From Patescibacteria group bacterium (GTDB lineage Bacteria > Patescibacteriota > Microgenomatia > UBA1400 > MFAQ01), in the NCBI GenBank assembly GCA_018819325.1, contig JAHJQJ010000066.1, forward strand, positions 1-18,630: 18,630 bases of DNA. Reading direction: 5' to 3'. The position numbers and the translations under genes were made by a program. Below the pieces are notes generated by a model. It was not told the origin of the DNA, ran no database searches, and worked only from the letters and a program-made list of their open reading frames with translations. Shown here one piece after another: positions 1-5,147 of the stretch. How positions within the stretch are numbered: the stretch's first letter is position 1; each line of letters opens with the position of its first letter.

Positions 1-105
1 CTTGAAACCAAACTCACCCCAGACAACCAATTAGAAATCTTAACCGTCCAACTCCCCAGCAAAACCCCTATTTCTTGGCAACAGTTTCAGGCTGGCCACC
101 AATAA
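1..105 (+). CDS. C-terminal end of a protein, possibly a TGS domain (partial)
   Basis: An open frame enters from the left edge and runs 34 codons to TAA at 103-105. The visible tail has a hydrophobic/charged strand pattern (LTPDNQLEILT) followed by PISWQQF. This resembles the end of a TGS domain as found in RelA/SpoT-type proteins, where a 'LknGDqVEIiT' strand is followed by a Trp-containing segment. The match is by eye over a short stretch. If correct, the protein would end directly after the TGS domain. Its last 38 bases overlap the 3' end of rpmB on the opposite strand, so the two genes converge. Any other small beta-rich C-terminus could look similar. Confidence 0.4.
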   Translation, partial: LETKLTPDNQLEILTVQLPSKTPISWQQFQAGHQ

Positions 106-295
106 CTACTTTTCTTGCCGCCCTCTTACACTTTGTACAAAGCTTTACCTTAACCATCTTTCCATCAATCAACATCTTATGCATATGTAAATTAGGCCTT
201 CTAATCATCTTGTTTCTATTTTTCGCATGACTCACCTTATTACCAAACTGCACCCCTTTTCCACACATTGCACAACCAAACTTTCCTTTTCTCAT
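68..295 (-). CDS. rpmB: 50S ribosomal protein L28
   Basis: This encodes a small zinc-ribbon-like protein of the large ribosomal subunit. The 75-residue product begins MRKGKFGCAMCGKG, then GNKVSHAKN and RRPNLH, the order seen in L28. Two CxxC pairs (CAMC and CTKC) could bind zinc. The start is placed at 295 rather than the upstream ATG at 304. A TGT-TAAAAT extended -10 (minus strand, 303-308) lies exactly 7 nt before the 295 ATG, and this start also gives the usual short L28 N-terminus. There is no Shine-Dalgarno sequence. The gene is divergent from the M50 protease gene and converges with the partial gene at the left edge. Confidence 0.93.
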   Translation of the reverse strand: MRKGKFGCAMCGKGVQFGNKVSHAKNRNKMIRRPNLHMHKMLIDGKMVKVKLCTKCKRAARKVVIGGQPETVAKK

Positions 296-302
296 AATCA
301 AC

Positions 303-308
303 ATTTTA
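303..308 (-). promoter_or_regulatory. -10 element of rpmB (leaderless)
   Basis: On the minus strand the sequence reads TAAAAT preceded by TGT, an extended -10. Seven bases separate it from the rpmB ATG, so the transcript should start at or next to the start codon. A weak -35 match (TGGAGA) lies 17 bases upstream. Confidence 0.55.
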
Positions 309-318
309 ACACATCATG

Positions 319-324
319 TACAAT
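319..324 (+). promoter_or_regulatory. -10 element of the M50 protease gene (leaderless)
   Basis: TACAAT ends 6 nt before the ATG at 331. It falls inside the longer reading frame that could begin at 316, which argues for the downstream start. No convincing -35 is visible. Confidence 0.5.
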
Positions 325-330
325 ATCTCC

Positions 331-921
331 ATGATCAGAACACTATTCAGCTCTCCCCTAGCCTTTATTATCTCCGTCGTCGGTCTTCTTATAGCCATCA
401 CCATTCACGAGTTCGCCCACGCCCTAACAGCAGATAAACTTGGCGACCCCACCCCTCGATCACAAAACAGAGTTACCCTGAATCCCCTAGCCCATCTTGA
501 TCCAATTGGTACCCTTATGCTATTATTTTTTGGTTTTGGCTGGGGTAAACCAGTTAACTTTGATCCCCATAATTTAAGAAACCCCAGAACAGACATTGCC
601 CTTATCTCCCTAGCTGGCCCAGCAAGTAATATTCTACTCGCCACAATTCTTGGGCTAACCACAACTGCTACCATTTTTTATCCTTTAATTTACATTAATA
701 TTGTTCTAGCCATCTTCAACTTAGTTCCAGTTTTTCCTCTCGACGGAGAAAAAATCCTCTCAGGCCTTTTACCCAGAAATTTAAGCTTTGAGTTTCAAGC
801 AGTCATGCAAAAATACGGCACCCTTATCTTAATCTTCCTAGTTCTACCCGTATTTGGATCATCCCCCATCATCTCCCTCATTTCCCCCATAATCAACTTT
901 ATTTTCTCCCTCTTAGTCTAG
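331..921 (+). CDS. M50 family site-2 protease (intramembrane zinc metalloprotease)
   Basis: This encodes a membrane-embedded zinc protease of the short M50/S2P group found in many bacteria. From the 331 start the product has 196 residues. The first transmembrane helix carries HEFAH (residues 26-30), whose two His residues bind zinc and whose Glu is catalytic. A second family block, NPLAHLDPIGT, lies near residues 51-61. The third zinc ligand is in a late helix, NLVPVFPLDG, at Asp138. Four to five hydrophobic segments are visible. The length is normal for the minimal family, which lacks a PDZ domain. The substrate is unknown. An in-frame ATG at 316 exists, but the 331 ATG follows a TACAAT -10 by 6 nt and is preferred. 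The 3' end overlaps the converging minus-strand gene by 23 bases. Confidence 0.9.
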   Translation: MIRTLFSSPLAFIISVVGLLIAITIHEFAHALTADKLGDPTPRSQNRVTLNPLAHLDPIGTLMLLFFGFGWGKPVNFDPHNLRNPRTDIALISLAGPASNILLATILGLTTTATIFYPLIYINIVLAIFNLVPVFPLDGEKILSGLLPRNLSFEFQAVMQKYGTLILIFLVLPVFGSSPIISLISPIINFIFSLLV

Positions 922-1495
922 ACGAATAAGACAACACTCCTACAACCAACAACAACACTCCAAATCCAGTTAACAAAGCCTTACCAAAGGCTTTTAACCG
1001 TCCCGCTGCCGAAATTGAGCTGGTCTTTTGGCCTGCAGAGACCTGTCCCTCGTCCACCACCTTCTCAATCACTATCTCCTCCTTTGGCATTTCTACCCCC
1101 TCTAATTCTATCCCTTCCATCTTCCCTGCAAGCAACACCTCCCCCTCTGGTTTATTAAGATAGTTATCTTTTTCTACCGTTATCTCTATTTTTTCAAAAT
1201 CCTCACTCATACTAGCCTGCAGCTTTCCGTTCACTATCTCTCCCAATCTCTTTAAATTCTCTCCTTTTTTGACCCAAGCCACGTATCTATTTTTCACAGG
1301 ATCTAAAGCCGACCTTAGACCCCTACAGGTCATCAAAACCCTGTATCTTCCTTCAATATATACACTGGCTACAAAACAACTACCCATCTCGCCCCCCACA
1401 GAACCTAAATTTGCCGTTCCCTCCATGGCTCTTGCTGAGCCAGCAAAAACCAAAAACATACCAAAAACAACCAAGCCAATCTTTAGATTTCTCAT
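899..1495 (-). CDS. exported, C-terminally anchored membrane protein of unknown function
   Basis: The protein is not recognised. It has 198 residues. The N-terminus (MRNLKIGLVVFGMFLVFAGS then ARAME) is a clear signal peptide with an ARA-type cleavage site. About 130 extracytoplasmic residues follow, with alternating strands and charged loops, then a Glu-rich stretch. A hydrophobic segment near the end (LLTGFGVLLLVVGVL) is followed by SRLRGRK, the typical positive stop of a C-terminal anchor. The frame stays open upstream to a GTG at 1633, but that extension only translates two repeat elements. The 1495 ATG follows a minus-strand TGG-TAATAT by 7 nt. A copy of the dispersed ~50-bp repeat (998-1049) is read in frame just before the anchor, giving GQKTSSISAAGR. 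The gene is divergent from the gene at 1692. Confidence 0.7.
   Translation of the reverse strand: MRNLKIGLVVFGMFLVFAGSARAMEGTANLGSVGGEMGSCFVASVYIEGRYRVLMTCRGLRSALDPVKNRYVAWVKKGENLKRLGEIVNGKLQASMSEDFEKIEITVEKDNYLNKPEGEVLLAGKMEGIELEGVEMPKEEIVIEKVVDEGQVSAGQKTSSISAAGRLKAFGKALLTGFGVLLLVVGVLSYSSRLRGRK
998..1049. repeat. ~50-bp structured repeat, copy 1 (inside a coding region)
   Basis: This copy starts CCGTCCCGCTGCCGA and ends GCAGAGACCTGTCC. Nested complementary arms are GTC/GAC, CTGC/GCAG and an inner GGTC/GGCC. It lies within the minus-strand gene ending at 899 and keeps that frame open. Confidence 0.8.
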
Positions 1496-1502
1496 AACCC
1501 AT

Positions 1503-1508
1503 ATATTA
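1503..1508 (-). promoter_or_regulatory. -10 element of the gene ending at 899
   Basis: On the minus strand TAATAT, preceded by TGG, lies 7 nt before the ATG at 1495. The hexamer is imperfect, but the spacing fits the leaderless pattern of the window. Confidence 0.4.
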
Positions 1509-1513
1509 CCATA

Positions 1514-1564
1514 CCGTCCCGCTGCCGATATTGAACCGGCTTTAAGCCCGCAGAGACATGGTCC
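1514..1564. repeat. ~50-bp structured repeat, copy 2
   Basis: This is the cleanest copy. It starts CCGTCCCGCTGCCGATATTG and has an inner perfect stem GGCTT/AAGCC around one T, then GCAGAGACATGGTCC. It lies in the intergenic space between two divergent genes and directly adjoins the palindromic element at 1569. Confidence 0.8.
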
Positions 1565-1568
1565 TCCC

Positions 1569-1626
1569 GTCATCCCGGACTTGATCCGGGATCCATCTAT
1601 ATAGATTCCTGCCTTCGCAGGAATGA
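1569..1626. repeat. GTCAT-type palindromic repeat element
   Basis: A 58-bp unit bounded by GTCAT and ATGAC. It contains two hairpins (CCCGGA/TCCGGG and CCTGC/GCAGG) and a central ATCTATATAGAT palindrome. It belongs to the same class as the elements at 6324, 6432, 7291, 8064, 16169, 16267 and 17606. Confidence 0.85.
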
Positions 1627-1656
1627 CAGCCACAGAAAGAACAGTCCTTTATGGAG

Positions 1657-1684
1657 TTGATATTTGCCAACCAATATATATAAT
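1657..1684 (+). promoter_or_regulatory. promoter of the gene at 1692
   Basis: TTGATA (1657-1662), a 16-bp spacer, then TATAAT (1679-1684). The ATG follows after 7 nt, so the transcript should be leaderless. Confidence 0.7.
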
Positions 1685-1691
1685 TAACTTA

Positions 1692-2510
1692 ATGCCCAAT
1701 GAATACCGTCCCGCTGCCGATGTTGAACCGATCTTAGATATGCAGAGCCCTGTCCCGCTCACAGACCCCATTGCAGAAGACATTTCCCGTCCCGCTGCCG
1801 AAATTAAACCGGCTTTAAGCCCACAGAGACATAGTCCCTCTTTCACCCTCCCCCTTATCATCATTACCCTCCTAGCCGTAACCGCCGCCAGCCTATTCTA
1901 CACTCAAACTCAACAACTAAAGGTTCAGGTCCAAGACCTAACAAACACCATAGCAACAGGAGGTTCAACCTCCCCAGAGGTTGAACCTCCCAAACTTCAA
2001 AAAACAATAGAAATTACTCCAAAAGCTACCCCGTCTGCCACCCCTTCCGCCAACCCCATTCTTACACTTGCCCAAGCCAAGTACCCAGACGCCCAACTCA
2101 TTCTTATCACCTCAGACAACCCCCATCTAGAAGACCAAACCGTAACCAAATACTGGTTCCGCCAATCACCTGATGCCAAAAACTACCTTTATATTTCTTT
2201 TATAGCTGGTGAATCAAGTCTGGTAGACCAACAGGTTTACGTCTCTCCAGACAACAATATTCCTTCCTTAAATCAAAGAATGGAAAACAACCAGCTGGGC
2301 TTAACTCAAGCTCAAGCCCTGGCCCTAGCCAACTCACTATGCAAAGAACCAGAAAAGTGCCAACAGGCAACAGCCATTAAAACTCAGTTTTTAGACACAA
2401 GCAGTAGCCTTCTCTGGCAAATTACTTACCAACTTCAAAACTCATCACAACCAGTTATCTTTCAAATCAACTCCCTTACCAAAGAAGTAGTCTACCAATC
2501 TCAAAAATAA
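1692..2510 (+). CDS. single-pass membrane protein with extracytoplasmic PepSY-like region
   Basis: The family cannot be named with confidence. From the 1692 ATG it has 272 residues. The first ~50 residues are a disordered cytoplasmic tail built largely from two copies of a dispersed repeat (EYRPAADVEPILD and SRPAAEIKPALSPQRHSP). One transmembrane helix follows (FTLPLIIITLLAVTAASLFY), then a short coiled-coil-like segment (QTQQLKVQVQDLTNTI) and a Ser/Thr/Pro linker. The C-terminal half has two similar alpha/beta units, one ending YISFIAGESSLVDQQVYV and one ending WQITYQLQ..VIFQINSLTKEVV. This recalls PepSY-type folds, but the resemblance is by eye only. The frame is open upstream to 1623, but the promoter at 1657-1684 places the start at 1692. 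Confidence 0.65.
   Translation: MPNEYRPAADVEPILDMQSPVPLTDPIAEDISRPAAEIKPALSPQRHSPSFTLPLIIITLLAVTAASLFYTQTQQLKVQVQDLTNTIATGGSTSPEVEPPKLQKTIEITPKATPSATPSANPILTLAQAKYPDAQLILITSDNPHLEDQTVTKYWFRQSPDAKNYLYISFIAGESSLVDQQVYVSPDNNIPSLNQRMENNQLGLTQAQALALANSLCKEPEKCQQATAIKTQFLDTSSSLLWQITYQLQNSSQPVIFQINSLTKEVVYQSQK
1706..1756. repeat. ~50-bp structured repeat, copy 3 (inside a coding region)
   Basis: This copy starts CCGTCCCGCTGCCGATGTTG. The inner stem is changed to ATCT/AGAT but is still complementary. It is translated in frame as the N-terminal tail of the protein starting at 1692. Confidence 0.8.
1787..1837. repeat. ~50-bp structured repeat, copy 4 (inside a coding region)
   Basis: Starts CCGTCCCGCTGCCGAAATTA with inner stem GGCTT/AAGCC, then CACAGAGACATAGTCC. 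Same orientation and same reading frame as copy 3, 81 bp downstream, just before the transmembrane helix. Confidence 0.8.
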
Positions 2511-2523
2511 CCAATTTCAACAC

Positions 2524-2552
2524 TTGACTTCGTGAATTTTTCGGGTCATACT
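2524..2552 (+). promoter_or_regulatory. promoter of the HTH/LAGLIDADG-like gene
   Basis: TTGACT (2524-2529), 17-bp spacer, CATACT (2547-2552), then 6 nt to the ATG at 2559. The spacing decides the start codon. Confidence 0.55.
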
Positions 2553-2558
2553 GAATGT

Positions 2559-3197
2559 ATGATAAATAAAAGTGTCCTCAAAAAACTGTACCTTAAAAAA
2601 CATCAATCCATGGCTGAAATAGCCAAACAACTAAACTGCTCTATTCACAAAGTATTTTACTGGATGGACAAACATGGCATAAAAAGAAGAAGTTGGTCTC
2701 TAGCCACCTACTACAAACGAAATCCAAACGGCCATCCGTTTAAAATTAAAAAACAATTAACAAGGGACGACATTAACTTGAAGCACCTTGTATTGGGCTT
2801 GTACTGGGGCGAGGGCAGAAAAACTAACAAACACACCCTTTCCATCGGCAACTCCGACCCACACCTATTAAAACACTTTCAAAAGTTCCTTCTAAAGGTC
2901 TATCAAATCAACCCAGAAAAGATAAAATATTATCTCCAAACATTCAACGATAACGATGTACAAAAATGCATAGATTTTTGGAGTTCAAAGCTAAAAATTA
3001 AACCAGACAAAATCTCTTGCTCCAAGCCCATACCTTCTCAAGGTAAGGGGTCCTACAAGAGAATAAACAAATACGGCGTCCTCAACGTCAGTATTACAAA
3101 CATATATCTTAGAAAGAACTTTATGAGTGAATTAAAAAAACTAGGTTACAAAAAACTTTCTCACATTTACAAACGACCCAATTACAAGTTAGAATAA
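2559..3197 (+). CDS. HTH protein with LAGLIDADG-like domain
   Basis: The product has 212 residues from the 2559 ATG. An upstream in-frame ATG at 2532 lies inside the promoter and is not used here. Residues 5-45 form a helix-turn-helix of the resolvase/HTH_23 type (LKKHQSMAEIAKQLNCSIHK then VFYWMDKHGI). After a basic linker, residues 76-86 read HLVLGLYWGEG, resembling the first LAGLIDADG helix of homing endonucleases, in which an acidic residue ends the motif. It is followed by LSIGNSDPHLLKHFQKFL, a common sequel in bacterial relatives. Such proteins are DNA-binding and may cut DNA or act only as regulators. The catalytic Asp is replaced by Glu in WGEG, so activity is uncertain. It stands alone, directly upstream of a tRNA cluster. 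Confidence 0.6.
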   Translation: MINKSVLKKLYLKKHQSMAEIAKQLNCSIHKVFYWMDKHGIKRRSWSLATYYKRNPNGHPFKIKKQLTRDDINLKHLVLGLYWGEGRKTNKHTLSIGNSDPHLLKHFQKFLLKVYQINPEKIKYYLQTFNDNDVQKCIDFWSSKLKIKPDKISCSKPIPSQGKGSYKRINKYGVLNVSITNIYLRKNFMSELKKLGYKKLSHIYKRPNYKLE

Positions 3198-3213
3198 GTA
3201 ATCAGCATAAATT

Positions 3214-3287
3214 GCCAAGGTAGCTTAGCTGGTTAAAGCCCGCCAATGGTAATGGCGAGACCGTGGGTTCGACTCCCACCCTTGGCT
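3214..3287 (+). tRNA. tRNA-Thr (anticodon GGT)
   Basis: A complete cloverleaf. The acceptor stem is GCCAAGG/CCTTGGC. The D arm contains AGCTTAGCTGGTTAAAGC. The anticodon stem is CGCCA/TGGCG around loop ATGGTAA (anticodon GGT). The T arm is GTGGG-TTCGACT-CCCAC. The discriminator base is T and CCA is not encoded (TCAC follows), so CCA must be added after transcription. The tRNA reads ACC and ACU. Confidence 0.95.
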
Positions 3288-3306
3288 CACAAAACATAAA
3301 ATAAGA

Positions 3307-3312
3307 TATAAT
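3307..3312 (+). promoter_or_regulatory. -10 element of tRNA-Tyr
   Basis: A perfect TATAAT lies 12 nt before the mature tRNA-Tyr 5' end, inside the A/T-rich gap between two tRNA genes. Confidence 0.55.
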
Positions 3313-3324
3313 TTACTAAGTATC

Positions 3325-3411
3325 TGCTGGGGTGGCGGAGTGGACAATCGCATTTCTCTGTAAAAGAAACGCCGTATGGCTACACAGGTTCGAATCCTGT
3401 CCCCAGCACCA
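3325..3411 (+). tRNA. tRNA-Tyr (anticodon GTA)
   Basis: A class II tRNA. The acceptor stem is GCTGGGG/CCCCAGC. The anticodon stem is TTTCT/AGAAA with loop CTGTAAA (anticodon GTA). It has a long variable arm (CGCCGTATGGCT region) and T arm CAGG-TTCGAAT-CCTG. The discriminator is A and CCA is encoded (3409-3411), unlike the two Thr tRNAs nearby. Confidence 0.95.
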
Positions 3412-3422
3412 CTATTAAGTCC

Positions 3423-3451
3423 TTGACAAAGGTCATTTAAGGTACTAAAAT
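3423..3451 (+). promoter_or_regulatory. promoter of the RelBE-type toxin-antitoxin pair
   Basis: TTGACA (3423-3428), 17-bp spacer, TAAAAT (3446-3451), then 6 nt to the ATG at 3458. This is a near-consensus promoter with a leaderless arrangement. Confidence 0.75.
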
Positions 3452-3457
3452 GGTACC
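3441..3457. promoter_or_regulatory. inverted repeat overlapping the -10, probable autoregulatory operator
   Basis: GGTAC, seven bases, GTACC. The two arms flank the -10 hexamer and abut the start codon. Ribbon-helix-helix antitoxins commonly bind such sites to repress their own operon. The assignment here is inferred from position and symmetry. Confidence 0.5.
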
Positions 3458-3706
3458 ATGAACTCAGCTCAACTAAAAGTTACTCTACCTCTAAACCTAC
3501 TTGACTACGCTCAAGCCAGTGCTCAGCGGTTTGGTTTAAGCATGTCTGCCTATCTCAAGCACCTAGTTATAGAAGACGTCAAAGACAACACCATTCCTGA
3601 ATTTAACATGAGTGAGTCAACCGAAAAAATCGCTCTAAAGGCACTAAACGACTTTCAGTCTGGAAAACTTGAAAAAATAGAATCAGTCGGCCAACTGTTC
3701 AAATGA
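3458..3706 (+). CDS. ribbon-helix-helix type antitoxin
   Basis: An 82-residue protein. The N-terminal part (LKVTLPLNLLDYAQASAQRF then GLSMSAYLKHLV) has the strand-helix-helix pattern of ribbon-helix-helix DNA-binding antitoxins. The C-terminal part (residues 50-82) is charged and likely disordered until it wraps the toxin. It is the first gene of a two-gene operon. Its TGA overlaps the toxin ATG in an ATGA junction, so translation is probably coupled. The leaderless promoter and the operator-like inverted repeat sit directly upstream, fitting negative autoregulation. It could alternatively be classed as RelB- or ParD-like, and sequence alone does not decide. Confidence 0.72.
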   Translation: MNSAQLKVTLPLNLLDYAQASAQRFGLSMSAYLKHLVIEDVKDNTIPEFNMSESTEKIALKALNDFQSGKLEKIESVGQLFK

Positions 3707-3963
3707 ACCTCTACCCCACTCCCCACTTCAAACGAAAGTTAAAACAAAGGATTAAAACAAAGCCCTCACTACAACTCAAAATCAAACAAAAACTTGAGCT
3801 TCTTATAGAAAAATCAGACAACCCAGCTCTAAGACTACATAAACTTAAGGGTAAACGAATCAACCAGTACTCAATACACATTGAATCCAACCTAAGAATT
3901 ACATTCTTTAAAGAAGGTAAAAATTACATCCTCACTGATCTTATCACCCACGATCAATACTAA
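3703..3963 (+). CDS. RelE/ParE superfamily toxin (YafQ/RelE-like)
   Basis: An 86-residue basic protein with the RelE/ParE fold pattern. The N-terminal helix (FKRKLKQRIKTKPSLQLKIK) and second helix are rich in Lys. They are followed by LRLHKLKGKRINQYSIHIES, the typical 'hkLkG...ysiri...RI' strands, then NLRITF and a final HDQY. RelE-type members are ribosome-dependent mRNA endonucleases and ParE-type members inhibit gyrase. The C-terminal His-Asp-Gln-Tyr favours an mRNA endonuclease of the YafQ/RelE kind, but this is an inference. It overlaps its antitoxin by 4 bases. The operon is sandwiched between tRNA-Tyr and tRNA-Thr, a common place for mobile small operons. Confidence 0.75.
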   Translation: MNLYPTPHFKRKLKQRIKTKPSLQLKIKQKLELLIEKSDNPALRLHKLKGKRINQYSIHIESNLRITFFKEGKNYILTDLITHDQY

Positions 3964-3968
3964 AATTG

Positions 3969-3974
3969 TATAAT
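3969..3974 (+). promoter_or_regulatory. -10 element of tRNA-Thr(TGT)
   Basis: TATAAT lies 11 nt before the mature tRNA 5' end, just after the toxin stop codon. Confidence 0.5.
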
Positions 3975-3985
3975 TAAAGCCACAA

Positions 3986-4059
3986 GCCACCCTAGCTCAG
4001 CTGGCTAGAGCAGCTGTTTTGTAAACAGCAGGTCCTGGGTTCGAGTCCCAGGGGTGGCT
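3986..4059 (+). tRNA. tRNA-Thr (anticodon TGT)
   Basis: A complete cloverleaf. The acceptor stem is GCCACCC/GGGTGGC. The D arm is AGCTCAGCTGGCTAGAGC. The anticodon stem is GCTGT/ACAGC with loop TTTGTAA (anticodon TGT). The T arm is CTGGG-TTCGAGT-CCCAG. The discriminator is T and CCA is not encoded. Its last base overlaps the stop codon of the converging minus-strand gene. Together with the GGT isoacceptor it covers the Thr codons ACU, ACC and ACA, and partly ACG. Confidence 0.95.
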
Positions 4060-4676
4060 CACTTCGACAACAACTCTTCATACACTTTTTGCATTTCCAA
4101 AGCCAACCTTCTGTTACTCGCTACCCCTTCCACAAACCCTCTATCATATAATTCAACCATGTTAGAAAAGGGTAGCAAAATATACTTGCCCTTAGATGCA
4201 AAAATAAGTCCAACTCCAAGATCTTCCTCAACTCCATCTTCATATACTCCCCTTGTCAAACAAGCCACTCCCGATCTCCATTTTCCACTCACATTTCCCC
4301 CTGCCGCCGGACATAAAAACACGTTTCTCCCCAAGTCAAGCACATCACGCATCTGCTTCACCACTTCCATTGCTCCAAAAGCTTCATCATAGGCACCACT
4401 TATCTCACCCCACTTTCTCACCACCATCGACATTAAATATGCATCTAACCCACCAAACCTCTTCTTGCTCCATTTTACATCAACTGGAATTCCATCGAAA
4501 CCAAACCAGCTTTGGGCAAGTTTTAGAAACGCCGCATCCATTACCACCACAACTCCTTTACCTTCACCAGAAAATTCTGAAATATCCCTAAACAACTCAA
4601 TCATCCGCCACAACGGCGGATGATTAGAAAGCAACAAACTTGGTTCCCTCACCCTACCCCACTGTCCTTTTTCCAT
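4059..4676 (-). CDS. hypothetical protein, weak resemblance to PlsC-type acyltransferases
   Basis: The product has 205 residues from the 4676 ATG. In-frame ATGs at 4685 and 4703 are also possible, and the start is uncertain. The N-terminal EPSLLLSNHPPLW and the later NVFLCPAAGGNVSGKWRSG then VACLTRG recall the NHxSxxD and FPEGxR/KxG blocks of lysophospholipid acyltransferases. However, the HX4D catalytic pair is absent, so the assignment is weak. A perfect 11-bp hairpin (4599-4625) lies exactly under SNHPPLWRMI and may have disturbed this motif. No signal peptide or clear transmembrane segment is seen. The gene converges on tRNA-Thr(TGT), sharing one base with it. A TATTAT on the minus strand at 4706-4711 overlaps the rpmG -10 and may act in both directions. 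Confidence 0.45.
   Translation of the reverse strand: MEKGQWGRVREPSLLLSNHPPLWRMIELFRDISEFSGEGKGVVVVMDAAFLKLAQSWFGFDGIPVDVKWSKKRFGGLDAYLMSMVVRKWGEISGAYDEAFGAMEVVKQMRDVLDLGRNVFLCPAAGGNVSGKWRSGVACLTRGVYEDGVEEDLGVGLIFASKGKYILLPFSNMVELYDRGFVEGVASNRRLALEMQKVYEELLSK
4599..4625. repeat. perfect 11-bp hairpin inside a coding region
   Basis: AATCATCCGCC (4599-4609), five-base loop, GGCGGATGATT (4615-4625). No T-tract follows on either strand, and it is translated within the minus-strand gene. Confidence 0.8.
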
Positions 4677-4704
4677 ATTTCCCATAAGATACCATAAAAA
4701 CATG

Positions 4705-4710
4705 TATAAT
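4705..4710 (+). promoter_or_regulatory. -10 element of rpmG (leaderless)
   Basis: A perfect TATAAT with 7 nt to the ATG at 4718. No clear -35 is visible. The complementary strand reads TATTAT here, so the site is nearly symmetric and could also serve the divergent gene. Confidence 0.55.
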
Positions 4711-4717
4711 ACCCATC

Positions 4718-4891
4718 ATGGCAAAAAAAGGACCAAGACAAATCACCGGCTTAAAATGTTCAATCTGCAACAAGTTCAACTTTCTAACAGAAAGAAACAG
4801 AACCAACACCCCAGACAAACTAGAACTCAACAAACACTGCCCCAAATGCAGAAAACACACCAAGCACACCGAAAGCAAAAAGCTCAAGTAA
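4718..4891 (+). CDS. rpmG: 50S ribosomal protein L33
   Basis: A 57-residue protein of the large ribosomal subunit. It begins MAKKGPRQITGLKCSICNKF. Two CxxC pairs (CSIC at residues 14-17 and CPKC at 41-44) form a zinc-binding site as in the zinc-bearing (C+) L33 form. The segment between them (NFLTERNRTNTPDKLELNKH) matches the L33 core (ytterNkrn.p.kLel.K). There is no Shine-Dalgarno sequence, and TATAAT lies 7 nt before the ATG. A strong hairpin follows 4 nt after the stop codon. The next gene is tRNA-Trp. Confidence 0.9.
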   Translation: MAKKGPRQITGLKCSICNKFNFLTERNRTNTPDKLELNKHCPKCRKHTKHTESKKLK

Positions 4892-4895
4892 TCCC

Positions 4896-4920
4896 ATGTC
4901 AAGGGTCGGACCCTTGACAT
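4896..4920 (+). terminator. perfect hairpin after rpmG, possible terminator
   Basis: An 11-bp perfect stem (ATGTCAAGGGT/ACCCTTGACAT) with a CGG loop. It is followed by CTCTCCTTTT, a weak pyrimidine/T tract. The 3' arm also contains TTGACA, but no -10 lies at a normal distance from it. Confidence 0.5.
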
Positions 4921-4941
4921 CTCTCCTTTTAGTACAAATAG

Positions 4942-4947
4942 TATAAA
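4942..4947 (+). promoter_or_regulatory. -10 element of tRNA-Trp
   Basis: TATAAA (within TATAAAAT) ends 14 nt before the tRNA 5' end. No -35 at 16-18 bp is visible. Confidence 0.4.
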
Positions 4948-4961
4948 ATAACAACCACCAT

Positions 4962-5037
4962 AGGCCTGTGATGAAATTGGCTATCATGACAGTCTCCAAA
5001 ACTGTTCTTCCGGGTTCAAGTCCCGGCAGGCCTGCCA
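4962..5037 (+). tRNA. tRNA-Trp (anticodon CCA)
   Basis: A complete cloverleaf. The acceptor stem is AGGCCTG/CAGGCCT. The D stem is ATGA/TCAT. The anticodon stem is ACAGT/ACTGT with loop CTCCAAA (anticodon CCA). The T arm is CCGGG-TTCAAGT-CCCGG. The discriminator is G, as is usual for bacterial Trp tRNA, and CCA is encoded (5035-5037). An open frame crossing the tRNA into yvcK is therefore not all coding. Confidence 0.95.
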
Positions 5038-5132
5038 AAAAATTGTATACTGAAACTATACTACTAAACAATATGACAGAATTGCCCAAACCCATATCAC
5101 CACTAGACGAACTCTCAAACTCTTCCAACGGG

Positions 5133-5138
5133 TATAAT
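5133..5138 (+). promoter_or_regulatory. -10 element of the YvcK-like gene
   Basis: A perfect TATAAT with 9 nt to the ATG at 5148. An alternative TATACT (5057-5062) lies 10 nt before another in-frame ATG at 5073. Confidence 0.5.
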
Positions 5139-5147
5139 CCTCTCCAC

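Noticed and set aside
1496..1633. N-terminal extension of the minus-strand exported protein
   Set aside because: It translates a GTCAT element and a ~50-bp repeat. The signal peptide begins at the 1495 ATG behind a -10-like hexamer.
4896..4947. Promoter for tRNA-Trp using the TTGACA in the hairpin arm
   Set aside because: The distance to TATAAA is 22 bp, too long for a normal spacer; the hairpin explains the sequence better.
4968..5147. Longer YvcK starting inside tRNA-Trp
   Set aside because: The frame crosses the tRNA gene and the added residues do not resemble the family.
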